Below, in pieces: positions 46,741 through 57,888 of a stretch of 64,000 nt of DNA. The translations under genes were made by a program, and so were the position numbers. This DNA comes from Henckelia pumila (taxonomy: Eukaryota > Streptophyta > Magnoliopsida > Lamiales > Gesneriaceae). Every line of letters starts with the position of its first letter. Positions within the stretch are counted from its first letter, which is position 1. The stretch is taken from positions 54,567,522-54,631,521 of the forward strand of contig NC_133123.1 of assembly GCF_033568475.1 (NCBI RefSeq). Direction: 5' to 3'. Below the pieces are notes generated by a model. It was not told the DNA's origin. It saw only the letters and a list, made by a program, of their open reading frames with translations, and did not search any database.

Positions 46741-48590
46741 TGTTGGAAAACTGGCGTTCAGATCAATCACGATTGATACCCGGTGCAGCGGAAGTTTAAA
46801 AATTTTATTATGGAACAATTCCATAGTGTGGGTATCAACCGTTTACGATTAAATTATTTGTGTGTGTAAAAATTAAATAACTGTTATGTAATTTTTACCT
46901 TCAATCTCGAAGCGAGATTATTGGACACCACACAGATTTCTCTGCGCTTCTTGTATCTCCCTGGAACTGATGAATATTCTGTCCTTCAATCAGGTCCACG
47001 AATGGAGGTTTAATCCCTCTGATAGATTGCACTAGAAAATCTATCAGAAGTTTTCTACGAAGAGAATAAACGAATTTGATTCGCTATTCCAGACTGCAAT
47101 TCAAAATCACAGACCGGAATTTCTCACGCAGAGAAGGGAGGGGGGCGGCCGAAATATTTGAGAGAGAGCTAGGGTTTTCGAAAAACTGTCTCTTAAATTA
47201 TGACCTGTTGTGTGTAATTTCTGTACTGCAATAACTTATTTATAATGCAGGCCACTAACACCTTAGGGCCCATTAGTCATAAGTTGAGGCCCGACAAGCA
47301 AAGCCCACATGTTCAGAAATTAATATAAAATTCATCGTGACTCCGATTGATAAACCGATTTTACCAATGTGCACAGAAACCATTTTTGCACATTTTAAAG
47401 TCAAGATAAATTTTCCTGAATCCGAATTCAGTGGTTTCCAAAAATGTACATCCCTATGTCATTTTAGGAAATCCTACTCCCTTACTCTTATTTAAGAAGT
47501 CCAACTTCTTTATTCATTAAATTTAACTCTTTAAATTCAACTATCTCAACGGGGATTAAAACTCCATTACACTGTGTGACCCTCAATGGTTTAGGGATAC
47601 AACTAGCAGTGGGCTCACAACTCCTTGTGACTCGGAACAACGATTTCCGACTTGCCCAACGAATCATGGTAAAGCGCCTAGCAACATCGCCCCATGATTC
47701 CCTAGGTATCACTGATAGTGCCTACAAGAACCAGTAGATTTTGGTTAGCGTACAGTACGGTCCCTTCATCCATATATCCCGATCGAATCAACAACCATTG
47801 GTATATCGAGAGTCGCTCAAGATTCGATAACTATGCAATACATCTTGAAGATCAAATTAGTGACATCGCATGTGCTACTAAGAAACCATTTCTTAAATCA
47901 CATCAAGTACTCTGGCCAGAGATTCGTCACACTAATATCTCCTCAGATCGCATAGGATATCCACACTCGCAAGTATGTGGTGAATCCTTGACAACAATGC
48001 ATCGACTCCTATATGTGTTGTAACTGTACCCAATCCCGACACCTGATGACCCCCATAGAGTCGGTAAACGAGTCAAAGCACAGTACTAGCATATAGAGTC
48101 TCCATGATGTTTCAAGTAGTAAGGACTAATGGTGTACAACCAAAACCGCGGACTTTATCCACTCGATAAGTGATAACCACTTGGAAAGTCCGCATAGGGT
48201 AGTTCGATTATTCATCCTATGAATATCCATTTGCATGCTTCGAACATCTCCATGTTCCCTACCAATGAAACGTGGTACTCCGCATCGCAAATGCTAGTCT
48301 CAAACTCGAGCGATCCTTATCCTTATTATCGGACGGCTCAATCGACTAGGAACAGTTTAGAATATACAGTGACTATAAGATGTATTTCATGATAGACATC
48401 CCCATGTTCTACCACATCTTACATACACTATAGTATATTCAAGGTCTTTATCAAAACAACAATAGTATATCATAATATAACAATATGAAGAAAGATAAAG
48501 TCATTGCCATTAATAAAAGTGTAAATTATATTAAACAAAAGATCGTTTGTACAAAGAGTCATCAAAGCCCATAGCCACAAGTTGGCTCAC
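46741..48590 (-). repeat. Copia-3 5' LTR
   Basis: Colinear with 39549-41416 over nearly all its length. It meets 5S gene sequence at 48591 without the expected LTR end. Confidence 0.93.
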
Positions 48591-48658
48591 TGCCCAAGAA
48601 CGCATAACTTCGGAGTTCTGATGGGATCCGGTGCATTAGTGCTGGTATGATTGCACCC
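48591..48658 (-). pseudogene. 5S rRNA copy 25 (3' half missing)
   Basis: The 5' ~67 bp of a type C gene (GTTATGCG present), cut at the Copia-3 edge so that box C is absent. Confidence 0.9.
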
Positions 48659-49058
48659 AATAGTGAATGAATTCTTTATTTTTTTGTCTCTCGAATTGCG
48701 GATCGGAGGAACAGGAGCTACAGTTTCAAACGGACATAACTTTCGATCAGCTGAGAGTTATTGGAACTTCAGCCTGCTCACGCGAAGCTCCACTCGATAC
48801 CTATAGTGCGTATCTAAGTTAAAGAGACGGAGATGCTCAAATTACAAAACGAAGATGGTCTTTCGGGGCATTTTTCCCGTATGTCACGCTGGGACCCATG
48901 GAAGCGGCCCACGTCACCCAGATCGCACGTTCACATCGTATGATTTAGTCTATTGCATCTTTTCTATCCGCGGATTGGACTGAAAGAGTCGGAAATAGTA
49001 CGGAGAGGAATCGAAAGAACAAGAAGTACGAGTAAAAAAAAAGAAATTAATGAAAAAT

Positions 49059-49126
49059 GGGGTGCAACACGAGGACTTCCCAGTTCTGATGGGATCCGGT
49101 GCATTAGTGTTGGTATGATCATATCC
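49059..49126 (-). pseudogene. 5S rRNA copy 26 (internal deletion)
   Basis: 68 bp: both ends of the gene are present, but ~51 bp in the middle are gone, including box A, the intermediate element and box C. The start is also changed (GGATATGATC). It cannot be a working gene. Type A spacer upstream. Confidence 0.92.
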
Positions 49127-49526
49127 AACAGTGAATGAATTCTTTATTGTTTTGTTTCTCGAATTGCGGATCGGAGGAACAGGAGCTGCAGTTTCAAATG
49201 GACATAACTTTCGATCGGCTAAGAGTTACGGGAGCTTCAGCCTGCTCACGCGAAGCTCCTCTCGATACCTTCAGCAAGTATCTAGGTCTAAGAGACGGAG
49301 ACACTCAAATTACAACCCCTAAATGGTATTTCGGGGCGTGTTTCCCGTAGGGCGCACTGGGACCCACCGAAGCGGCCCGCATCACCCAGATCGCACGTTC
49401 ACGTCGTGTGATTACGTCTATTGCATCTTTTTTATCCGCGGATTGGACTGAAAGAGTCGGAAATAGGACGGCGAGAAATCGGAAAAACAAGAAGTACGAG
49501 TAAGAAAAAAAGAAATTAATGAAAAA

Positions 49527-49645
49527 AGGGTGCAACACGAGGACTTTCCAGGGGGTCACCCATCCTAGTACTGCTCTCGCCCAATATCACTTAAGTTTGG
49601 AGTTCTGATGGAATCCGGTGCATTAGTGCTGGTATGATCGCACCC
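49527..49645 (-). rRNA. 5S rRNA copy 27
   Basis: 119 bp, type B unit. Box A is disturbed (CTTAAGTGATATTGGGCG) while box C is intact. Confidence 0.9.
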
Positions 49646-50046
49646 AAAAGTGAATGAATTTTTTATTGTTTTGTCTCTCGAATTGCGGATCGGAGGAACA
49701 TGAGCTGCAGTTTCAAATGGACATAACTTTCGATCTGCTGAGAGTTACGGGAGCTTCAGCCTACTCACGCAAAGCTCTTCTCGATACCTACAGCGTGTAT
49801 CTCGGTCTAAGAGACGGAGAAGCTAAAATTCAAACCCGGAGATGTTCTATGGGGGCATTTTTCTTGTAGGGCGCGCTGGGATCCACCGAAGTGGCCCCTG
49901 TCACCCAGATCGCACGTTCACGTCGTGTGATTCAGCCTATTGCATCTTTTCTATCCGCGGATTGGACTGAAAGAGTCGAAAATAGGACGGAGAGGAATCG
50001 AAAGAACAAGATGTACGAGTAAGAAAAAAAGAAACTAATAAAAAAA

Positions 50047-50164
50047 GGGGTGCAACACGAGGACTTCCCAGGGGTCACCCATCCTAGTACTACTCTTGAC
50101 CAAGCACGCATAACTTCGGAGTTCTAATGGGATCCGGTGCATTAGTGCTGGTATGATCGCACCT
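50047..50164 (-). rRNA. 5S rRNA copy 28 (type C variant)
   Basis: 118 bp with the type C changes. It has T at nt 73 (AGTAGTACT), the form I recall for plant 5S, unlike most copies here. Confidence 0.9.
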
Positions 50165-50565
50165 AACAGTGAATCAATTCTTTATTTTTTTGTCTCTCGA
50201 ATTGCGGATTAGAGGAATAGGAGCTGCAGTTTCAAATGGACATAACTTTCGATCGGCTGAGAGTTACTTGAGCTTCAGCCTGCTCACGCGAAGCTCCACT
50301 CGATACCTATAGTGCGTATCTCGGTTAAAGACACGGAGACGCTCAAATTCCAAAATGAAGATGGTCTTTCGGGGCATTTTTCCCGTATGTCGCGCTGGGA
50401 TCCACCGAAGCGGCCCGTGTCACCCCGATCGCACGTTCACATCGTATGATTCAGTCTATTGCATCTTTTCTATCCGCGGATTGAACTGAAAGATTCGAAA
50501 ATAGGTCGGAGAGGAATCGAAAGAACAAGAAGTACGCGTAAGAAAAAAAGAAATTAATGAAAAAA

Positions 50566-50684
50566 GGGGTGCAACACGAGAACTTCCCAGGGGGTCACCC
50601 ATCCTAGTACTGCTCTCGCCCAAGCACGCTTAACTTCAAAGTTCTGCTGGGATTCTGTGCATTAGTGCTCGTATGATCGCACCC
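50566..50684 (-). rRNA. 5S rRNA copy 29
   Basis: 119 bp, type A unit with box A, intermediate element and box C all as in the array consensus. The changes cluster in the first 45 nt (CACAGAATCCCAGCAG). Confidence 0.92.
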
Positions 50685-51084
50685 AATAGTGAATTAATTC
50701 TTTATTGTTTTGTCTCTCGAATTGCGGATCGGAGGAACAGGAGCTACAGTTTCAAACGGACATAACTTTCGATCGGCTAAGAGTTACGGGAGCTTCAGCC
50801 TGCTCACGTGAAGCTCCTCTTGATACCTACAGCAAGTATCTCGGTCTAAGAGACGGAGACGCTCAAATTACAACCCAGATATGGTTATTCGGGGCATTTT
50901 TCCCGTATGGCGCACTGGGACCCACTGAAGTGGCCCGCATCACCTAGATCGCACGTTCACGTCGTGTGATTAAGTCTATTGCATCTTTTCTATCCTCGAA
51001 TCGGACTGAAAGAGTCGAAAATAGGACGGCGAGGAATCGGAAAAAGCAAAAGTACGAGTCAGAAAAAAAGAAATTAATGAAAAA

Positions 51085-51203
51085 GGGGTGCAACACGAGT
51101 ACTTCCCAAGGAGTCACCCATCCTAGTACTGCTCTCGCCCAACCTCGCTTAACTTCGGAGTTCTAATGGGATCCGGTGCATTAGTGCTAGTATGATCGCA
51201 CCC
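51085..51203 (-). rRNA. 5S rRNA copy 30
   Basis: 119 bp, first gene with a type D spacer upstream. Box A reads GCGAGGTTGGGCG. Confidence 0.92.
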
Positions 51204-51542
51204 AACAGTGAATGAATTTTTATTGTTTTGTCTCTCGAATTGCGGATCGGAGGAACATGAGCTGCAGTTTCAAACGGACATAACTTTCGATCTGCTGAGA
51301 GTTACGGGAGCTTCAGCCTTCTCACGCGAAGCTCCTCTCGATACCTATAGCGTGCATCTTGTTTAAGAGACAGAGACTCTCAAATTCCAACCCGAAGATG
51401 ATCTTTCGGGGCATTTTTCCCTTAGGGCGCGCTGGGATCCACCGAAGCGGCCCGCGTCACCCAGATCGCACGTTAAAGTCCTATGATTCAGTCTATTGCA
51501 TCTTTTTTATCCGCGAATTGGACTTAAAAAGTCGGAAATAGG

Positions 51543-52924
51543 TGTTGTGAAATTTCCTCGCAAGTGTACGAGTGTCAAGTTTTAATATAGTGAATAATTC
51601 AGATATCGATCCCACAGGGAATAAAATGAAAATCTTAGTGCTTGTAATTAAAATAGTCTAAATTTTATCTAGAAAATCAATAATCAAGAATTTTGCAATA
51701 AAAAAAAAATAATTAAGATGATTTTAAATAGCACGCACACAACTTTCAGGAATAATCAATCAGATAAAAAACGGTCTAGAGGTATAGATTTCACCTGGTT
51801 TCAACAACAATCAATCCTAATTAATTAATCTTCATGTATTCCAATCGATTAATAGCCAAGAACACTTACGTATATTATTTCCCTCTCCCGAGAAACAAAT
51901 AATGTTTATCAACTACAATTCAATTCCAATATTCCTATTAAGAATTTATTGCAGTGATCTATCACAAAACAATGTTCTCTTTAAAAGCTCTGTTAAAATC
52001 ATACACTCTCCCGAGCTGTATAAATAATTAGCAGTGTATTTTCTAATGTCCTATTCAAAATCCCCTCTCCCAAGCAATGACTTCAAATAAATATAACAAA
52101 TCAATTATTGATCAGATAATTAAAAAGACAATCAATTCTAGAGAAAACAATTAATCTAGAAGAAATTCAATTCAATAAAATCAAAATTTCATGAAAGCGT
52201 CTACACCAGGTTCCATCCGACCTCTAGACTATAAAAATTAGTTCATAATAAAATTCTGAAAACAATAAATAATAAATCCAAACATGTTCAGAATTAAATA
52301 AAAGATAAGAAACAAATCCGTCGTCGACGCCGTGTCCGGACTATCAAACTCCGTCTTCGTTCTTCAAGTTAAGCTTCAGAAAATCTCCAGGAAAATCACA
52401 CGATCAAACCCTCTGATTTCTAGTGTGTGTGGAGGCTCTCCTCCCTTCTCCTCTGATAAAAATTCCTTTTTATATTGCTCAGCAAAAGCCAACAAAATCC
52501 AGCCCAAGAATTAATTGCCCGATTTAATAAAATTTCCAAAACAGCAATGGAGCGGACGCTCAATTGACGGCACGGGCGCGCCTTCAACTCGTAATTTCCA
52601 ATTCTCAGATTTCAGAACTCTGCGCGTTTGCTCTTGAAGAAGCGCTAACAAGGAGCGCTAAAGAATTCTTTCTTGGCCCAATAACAAAAAGCCCATTAAC
52701 CTCTCCTGACTCTGTACGTTGTTTCCTTTTCTTTTCTTCTTTCTTCTTTTCTTTTCCTTTCTCTTCTAAACTTCTTATTTTTCTCCTCAAAATTCCATAA
52801 TTCACAAAATCTCGATAATTTCCTACAATCACAAAAACAAAATAATACCCACATAAATCTGCTCGAAACAAATATTTAACAATTAAAATCATATATAAAT
52901 TAAGTGTATAAAATACACTTATCA
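51543..52924 (-). repeat. Gypsy-2 3' LTR
   Basis: 1382 bp, TGTTGTGAAAT...CACTTATCA on the + strand, colinear with 57889-59181 and with the Gypsy-1 LTRs. The reverse-strand TATA-like word is at 52464-52479. Confidence 0.92.
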
Positions 52925-52939
52925 AATACCCCCAAACTT
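52925..52939 (-). other. Polypurine tract (Gypsy-2)
   Basis: On the minus strand AAGTTTGGGGGTATT lies directly before the 3' LTR, a cleaner version of the Gypsy-1 tract. Confidence 0.8.
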
Positions 52940-55582
52940 AGACTTTTGCTAGTCCCGAGCAAAACTATTAAATTCTAAAAACTCATTCCATCAAAAAACA
53001 ACAAGAATAGTCAAGAAATATTATGGAACAATGGCCTCATCAATGATTTCAAAAAAATATCAAATCCAATCATATCCAACCTACTAACACTTGAAAGTTT
53101 TAGCCAATCACAAAATAATAACCGCATAAACTCACAATCTCCGCAACTCAAGTTCAAAACATCATTCTCCAAATTCAATTCAAACATTCATAGATCATGA
53201 GGACTTTTCAAGGATAGCATAGGATCAAATATAGGATATTAATCAAAAACACTCACAAATAGGTAAATGCAAAGAATAACAGTGTGTAAGAGTTTAGATC
53301 AAAATTCATAATCATTAAAAGCATCAATCAACAGTCCATAGGCTAAATTCTCGCAACTCTTCTCTACTAGTATATTGGGCAACTGAGACTCGGTCAATAG
53401 GACTTATTTAGCTTATAATGTAAGGCCTGGCTCATGGCTACAAATGAAGTATAAGAATTCAAAAATAAGGAATAATTCACATTCATGCTCTAATTCTAAT
53501 TTCAACTCGTTTTCTTTCACAATTCACTTCTATTTCAATTCACTTCATTAAAATTTCAACTTTTTCACAACTCTTCTTTTTCACAACTTTTTTTTTCTTT
53601 TTCCCAACAATTTCAAATTTTTTTTTTTTACTACCTTTTTCTCATCTTTTCAATTCATCCACCACACCAATCCTTTTTCTCACAAATAAAACTAGGAGCA
53701 TAAAACATTTTAGCATTCAAATTACTCCCTTAAAGGTAGGAATTAGTGTATAAGCTATCAGGTAGTCAATGTAGGACCTTGAAATAATGACGAACGGGGG
53801 TTTAATCACACGTTTACACGCATGCCATTCGATTTTCAATAAAGCTCAAACAAGGTACTAGGGATAAAATAGTAATAGGTAGCTTGAAAGGCTCAAACGA
53901 ATTCAGAAAAATCGCCTAAATCATTCCTAATCTCAGTTTTGCCCGTATTTCGCCTCGAAGAGTGTTCGAATTAGTTCTAGACAAGTATCAATCCACAATT
54001 AAATCATACAAATCTCAATCAGTGCAGAAAAAATAATCATCAGCAGTTAACGATGATTTTCACAAAAAAAATTCAGATTTTCTCGTACCTCAATGTACTA
54101 ATATACGTGTAGCTCAAATGGGCAACTAAGGATAAATTAAATGAAAATTAGGCCCAAATATTTCAAACAATGCCTCAATCATATCTATGTCTGTATGTCT
54201 CAAAAATCAGATTCAAGTATTAATCACAAAGTATATAGGAAATTGTTCATCTAATTGGTTCCATATTTTCAAAAATATTTGTCACATAGGTAGACAATCA
54301 TGGATTTCAGTTATAGCACAAAAATATTTTTCATCAGCCATGCATCCATTTCTTTCTTGACTCCTTTTAAATTCAACTCAACTAAATTCAAAAAAATTTA
54401 TCTATTAAGCACAACAACACTCAACTAATTCTTCCCCCCAAACTTAATATAATCATTGTCCCTAATGATTAAAAACAATAAAAGCACAAGGGACACGGGA
54501 CGTGTACCTTCGACACCGAGCATCAGTACCCGGTGTTATCAAAATCATCTCCATATCACATGAACATCCAAATGATCTTGCAAAAATTTGACATTGCATG
54601 ATATAGAGAAGCTAACGAGCATGATGTTGGGTGGTTAAGTAACTTGCACGCTCTGAGATCTTGCTCGCATGGATGGTGAAGCTACTTAGTGCATGGTACC
54701 TGCGCTGTTCATATGCTTGCTTGCTCTTGGAGGAGATCAGGAGGCTGCACTTTTTCGCATGGTTTGCTGCACAGATGGAAGCTGTGCATGGCGATGTAGC
54801 AGCTAGTGAAGCGCATGAGGGAGCAGATATGAAAATGGTTTGCATAAGACGTGCAGCAGCTGGTAGGAGCTTATGGCATAATGAATCGCAGATGATGTAG
54901 CAGCTGATCACATGTCTGAAAGAGGGAAAAGATGCGCGATTGCGCTTAGTCTCGCGCAGAAGAGGATGTCTTGTTTGCGCGTTAGCTCTTTGGGCAGCGC
55001 TGTTGGTGGGTTGAGGGGCGAGATAGCGCTTGGAGGAGGAGGGGAGATGCTCGTTAGCGCATTTGGGGAGCGCAGATGATGAATGGATGCGCGATGGCGC
55101 AAGTGCTGGCGCGGATGGGCGATAGCGCTTTGGCTCGCGCTAATGAGGGATGGATGTTGGCGTGTGATGCGCGATAGCGTGAAGGTAAGCGCCCTTTGGG
55201 AGTGCGTTAGCGCTATAGCATGCATGGTTGGTGCATCAGTGTGGCGCAGGAGAAGCGCGAGCGCTCGGCAAGAGTGGTGCGGGCGCTCCTTTCAGACGCA
55301 AAATAACTCCACTTTCGTCCAGGTAAGTGGGAGCGCCCGCGCCTCTTGCTCGAATTTGAGATTTTTGGAGCCTGCAAATTTTTGAAAATTAAGAAAAATT
55401 AGCTCAAAAATTTAAAATAATTAAAAAAAATACTTAAAAAAATTAAATAACAAAAATTAAATAAACTAAAAATAAAAACAAATAAAATAAAATAAAAGAA
55501 AATGCTTGGGTTGCCTCCCAAGTAGCGCTTGGTTTAAAGTCGTCAGCCCGACTTTAACGGGATTAATTCTTCCCTTTATCTT
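52940..55582 (-). other. Gypsy-2 3' noncoding region
   Basis: No coding region found in ~2.6 kb. The part 52940-54560 is shared with Gypsy-1 (17800-20850, without its solo LTR). The part 54900-55340 is rich in GCGC words such as AGCGCTATCGCGC. Gypsy-1 has its second ORF in the intervening position; this copy does not. Confidence 0.75.
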
Positions 55583-57760
55583 TCACTCGCCAAATAAATT
55601 CCACGAACCGCCTTTTAAATTTTGCTTTTTCGTGGCCTTCTTTGGTGGTTTTGGCGCTCTCACGTTCGATGAATCAACCGCAATGTCGGCTTTTGAACGA
55701 CCCTCCAAATTCATAACCGGCTCTATCAAGCATAATTTTTCAATAGGGGTGTTAGATGACTTCATGAATATATTAAAAATTACACTCTCACCGTCCACAC
55801 CCATTGACAATGCACCTCTCTTCACCTCTATCTTGGCATCGGCAGTGGCCAAGAAAGGTCTCCCCAATATCAGGGGCATGTTTGCATCCTCCTCCATATC
55901 CAACACAACAAAATCCGCTGGAAAAATAAATTTATCTACTTTTACCAAAACATCTTCAATGATTCCAAGCGGATATGTGATAGATCGATCAGCCAACTGC
56001 AACGCGATCATGGTGGGCTTCACCTCACTAAGTCCTAAGCTCCTGAAAACAGACAAGGGCATGAGATTATTGCTAGCTCCTAAATTGCAAATTGCATTAT
56101 TAAAATAAGAAGAGCCAATAGTGCAAGGAATAGTAAAACTCCCTGGATCCTTAAGCTTTTGTGGCATCTTCTTTTGGAGCACCGCACTGCACTCTTCCGT
56201 TAAATTCACTACCTCATTCTCTAGCAGCCTCCTCTTCTTGGACATCACCTCCTTGATGTGAATCTTCTTAAAAATCTCCAAGAACTTGGAAAATTGCTCG
56301 TCCAATGCTTTCTTCTTGAACCTTTGCGGGTATGGAAGTGAAGGTTTATACATCGGTTTTGGCTCAGATTCAAGCTCCTTCTCTTTATCCTCAACTTTTT
56401 CCTCACGTTTCTTATCCGCAATAGTAGGAATTTGGACTCCAATGTCTTTGGCACTCCTCACTTCGATGGCATTGCACTGCTCCTTGGGATTCACCTCAGT
56501 ATTGCTAGGGAACTGGCCGCGATTATTGTCCTTCAGTGCGTTCGCCAACTGCCCAATACTAGTCTCCATGGATTGCAACACTGCGCCCATGTTGGCCATG
56601 TGCGTCTCCAAACTGTCAAGTTGAGATTCAGTTCTCGCCATTCTCTTACCTGATTCCTGCACAAAAGTACTAACCACATCCTCCAAAGATGGCTTACCAT
56701 CACCATTATTAGTATTGTTAGCATATGAAAAATTTTCATTATTCCGCAAATTAGGGTGAAAAGTATTGGGAATAGGATTACCTCTATAGCCTCCATATCC
56801 TCGGTAGCCATTTGGATTTATATAATTGACTTGCTCTATGGCCGGTGATCCTTCAACTCCAGTTGAATCTGCAACATTAATTTTATTCAGAGAAGCTACC
56901 TGTGTAGTCAGTGCAGATAATTGAGCAGTGATGGACGTGAGAGGATCCACTGCATACACTCGAGCTGGCTTCTTTACTCCTATACGCTCCGATGGCCATT
57001 GAAAACTATTGACCGTCATCTCCTCCAACATATCATAAGCCTGAACATGATCCTTCGCAAATATAGTACCTCCAGCAGCAGAATCAACATTCATCCTTGT
57101 AGGCGCATTCAGTCCGTTGTAAAACCACTCGATCTGTTCCCAATCTGTAAAATTGTGGTTAGGACAACGTCTTAATAATTCTTTATACCTTTCCCACGCC
57201 TCGTATAACTGTTCAGTGTCCATCTGCCAGAAGGTGCTGATCTCGATCTTCAGTTGGGTGGTTTTGGCAGGAGGAAAATATTTTGCAAGAAATTTTTCTG
57301 CCATCACCTCCCAAGTAGTGATGCTTCCAAGTGGCAGTGATTGCAACCAACTTCTGGCTTGATCCCTGAGAGAAAACGGAAACAAGCGTAAGCGTATAAT
57401 ATCTTCAGGAACACCATTAAATTTTACCGTATCGGTTATCTCCAAAAAGGTGCGTAGGTGTAGATAAGGATCGGCAGTGGCGCTCCCATTAAATTGGTTC
57501 TGTTGAACCATCTTGATCAATGCAGGCTTCAGCTCAAAATTGTTTGCATTGATAGTTCCTCGAGCGATTACAGAATAGTGAGCCTGGATCGTCGGTCTGA
57601 AGTGATCTCTAATAGGCACTAGGGGAGCTTGATTTGCTTCTTGTTCAGCCATTCTTTCAATTTCTTCTCTTCTAGCTCTTCTTAAAGCACGTGCAGTGCG
57701 CTCGATCTCCGGATCAAACAATAGAGAATTAGCACTTTGAGATCGTTGCATAGACTGCAA
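55583..57760 (-). CDS. Gypsy-2 Gag-protease polyprotein (Athila-like)
   Basis: A single open frame of 725 residues. Residues ~60-280 are a Retrotrans_gag capsid-type domain (RDQARSWLQSLP; WEVMAEKFLAKYFPP; LYEAWERYKELLRRCPNH). A linker rich in N, Y and G (~315-355) follows, then the coiled segment SLETHMANMGAVLQSMETS and the PYPQRFKKKALDEQFSKFL word. Residues ~530-670 are a retropepsin-like domain (FTIPCTIG; LPLSV-like; LILGRPFLATADA). The basic C terminus ends near the position where Gypsy-1 Gag-protease ends. An open Gag is what a non-autonomous packaging substrate would keep, but I cannot tell if it is under selection. Confidence 0.88.
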   Translation of the reverse strand: MQSMQRSQSANSLLFDPEIERTARALRRARREEIERMAEQEANQAPLVPIRDHFRPTIQAHYSVIARGTINANNFELKPALIKMVQQNQFNGSATADPYLHLRTFLEITDTVKFNGVPEDIIRLRLFPFSLRDQARSWLQSLPLGSITTWEVMAEKFLAKYFPPAKTTQLKIEISTFWQMDTEQLYEAWERYKELLRRCPNHNFTDWEQIEWFYNGLNAPTRMNVDSAAGGTIFAKDHVQAYDMLEEMTVNSFQWPSERIGVKKPARVYAVDPLTSITAQLSALTTQVASLNKINVADSTGVEGSPAIEQVNYINPNGYRGYGGYRGNPIPNTFHPNLRNNENFSYANNTNNGDGKPSLEDVVSTFVQESGKRMARTESQLDSLETHMANMGAVLQSMETSIGQLANALKDNNRGQFPSNTEVNPKEQCNAIEVRSAKDIGVQIPTIADKKREEKVEDKEKELESEPKPMYKPSLPYPQRFKKKALDEQFSKFLEIFKKIHIKEVMSKKRRLLENEVVNLTEECSAVLQKKMPQKLKDPGSFTIPCTIGSSYFNNAICNLGASNNLMPLSVFRSLGLSEVKPTMIALQLADRSITYPLGIIEDVLVKVDKFIFPADFVVLDMEEDANMPLILGRPFLATADAKIEVKRGALSMGVDGESVIFNIFMKSSNTPIEKLCLIEPVMNLEGRSKADIAVDSSNVRAPKPPKKATKKQNLKGGSWNLFGE

Positions 57761-57864
57761 TTAAAAGATAAGAAAAAATTAATTAGTAACTTAAAATAAA
57801 AAAAACTCTAAATTAAAATCTAGACTAATTGGTAACAAGACTAAAAAAAATAATCAAAATTTAC

Positions 57865-57882
57865 TCCCCTGCAACGGCGCCA
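57865..57882 (-). other. Primer binding site, tRNA-Asp type (Gypsy-2)
   Basis: The + strand TCCCCTGCAACGGCGCCA differs at one base from the 3' end of plant tRNA-Asp (TCCCCGGCAACGGCGCCA) as I recall it. It lies 6 bp inside the 5' LTR and is typical of Athila elements. Confidence 0.85.
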
Positions 57883-57888
57883 AAAACT

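Larger units (their letters stand above)
39549..48590 (-). mobile_element. Copia-3: minus-strand Ty1/Copia element in the 5S array
   Basis: 3' LTR 39549-41416 and 5' LTR 46741-48590 flank an internal region with a polypurine tract, an integrase-RT-RNase H frame, a broken Gag region, a leader and a tRNA-iMet primer site. The two LTRs differ at about a dozen sites by eye (~0.6%), so it is the youngest element here, roughly 0.25 million years at 1.3e-8. The outer edge on the right is ragged and no target-site duplication is visible. It looks broken in a few places but keeps a long open pol frame. Confidence 0.93.
48591..51542 (-). repeat. 5S rDNA tandem array, block 3
   Basis: Six 5S copies (one cut, one internally deleted). 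Spacers read C, A, B, C, A, then the first type D spacer, which is interrupted at 51542 by Gypsy-2. Confidence 0.95.

Noticed and set aside
54612-55385. Several ~100-residue frames around 54.6-55.4 kb
   Set aside because: They overlap on both strands in the GCGC-rich noncoding part of Gypsy-2 and show no domain.
55506-56108. 200-residue frame on the plus strand
   Set aside because: It is the antisense shadow of the Gypsy-2 Gag-protease frame; a similar shadow occurs opposite the Gypsy-1 frame.
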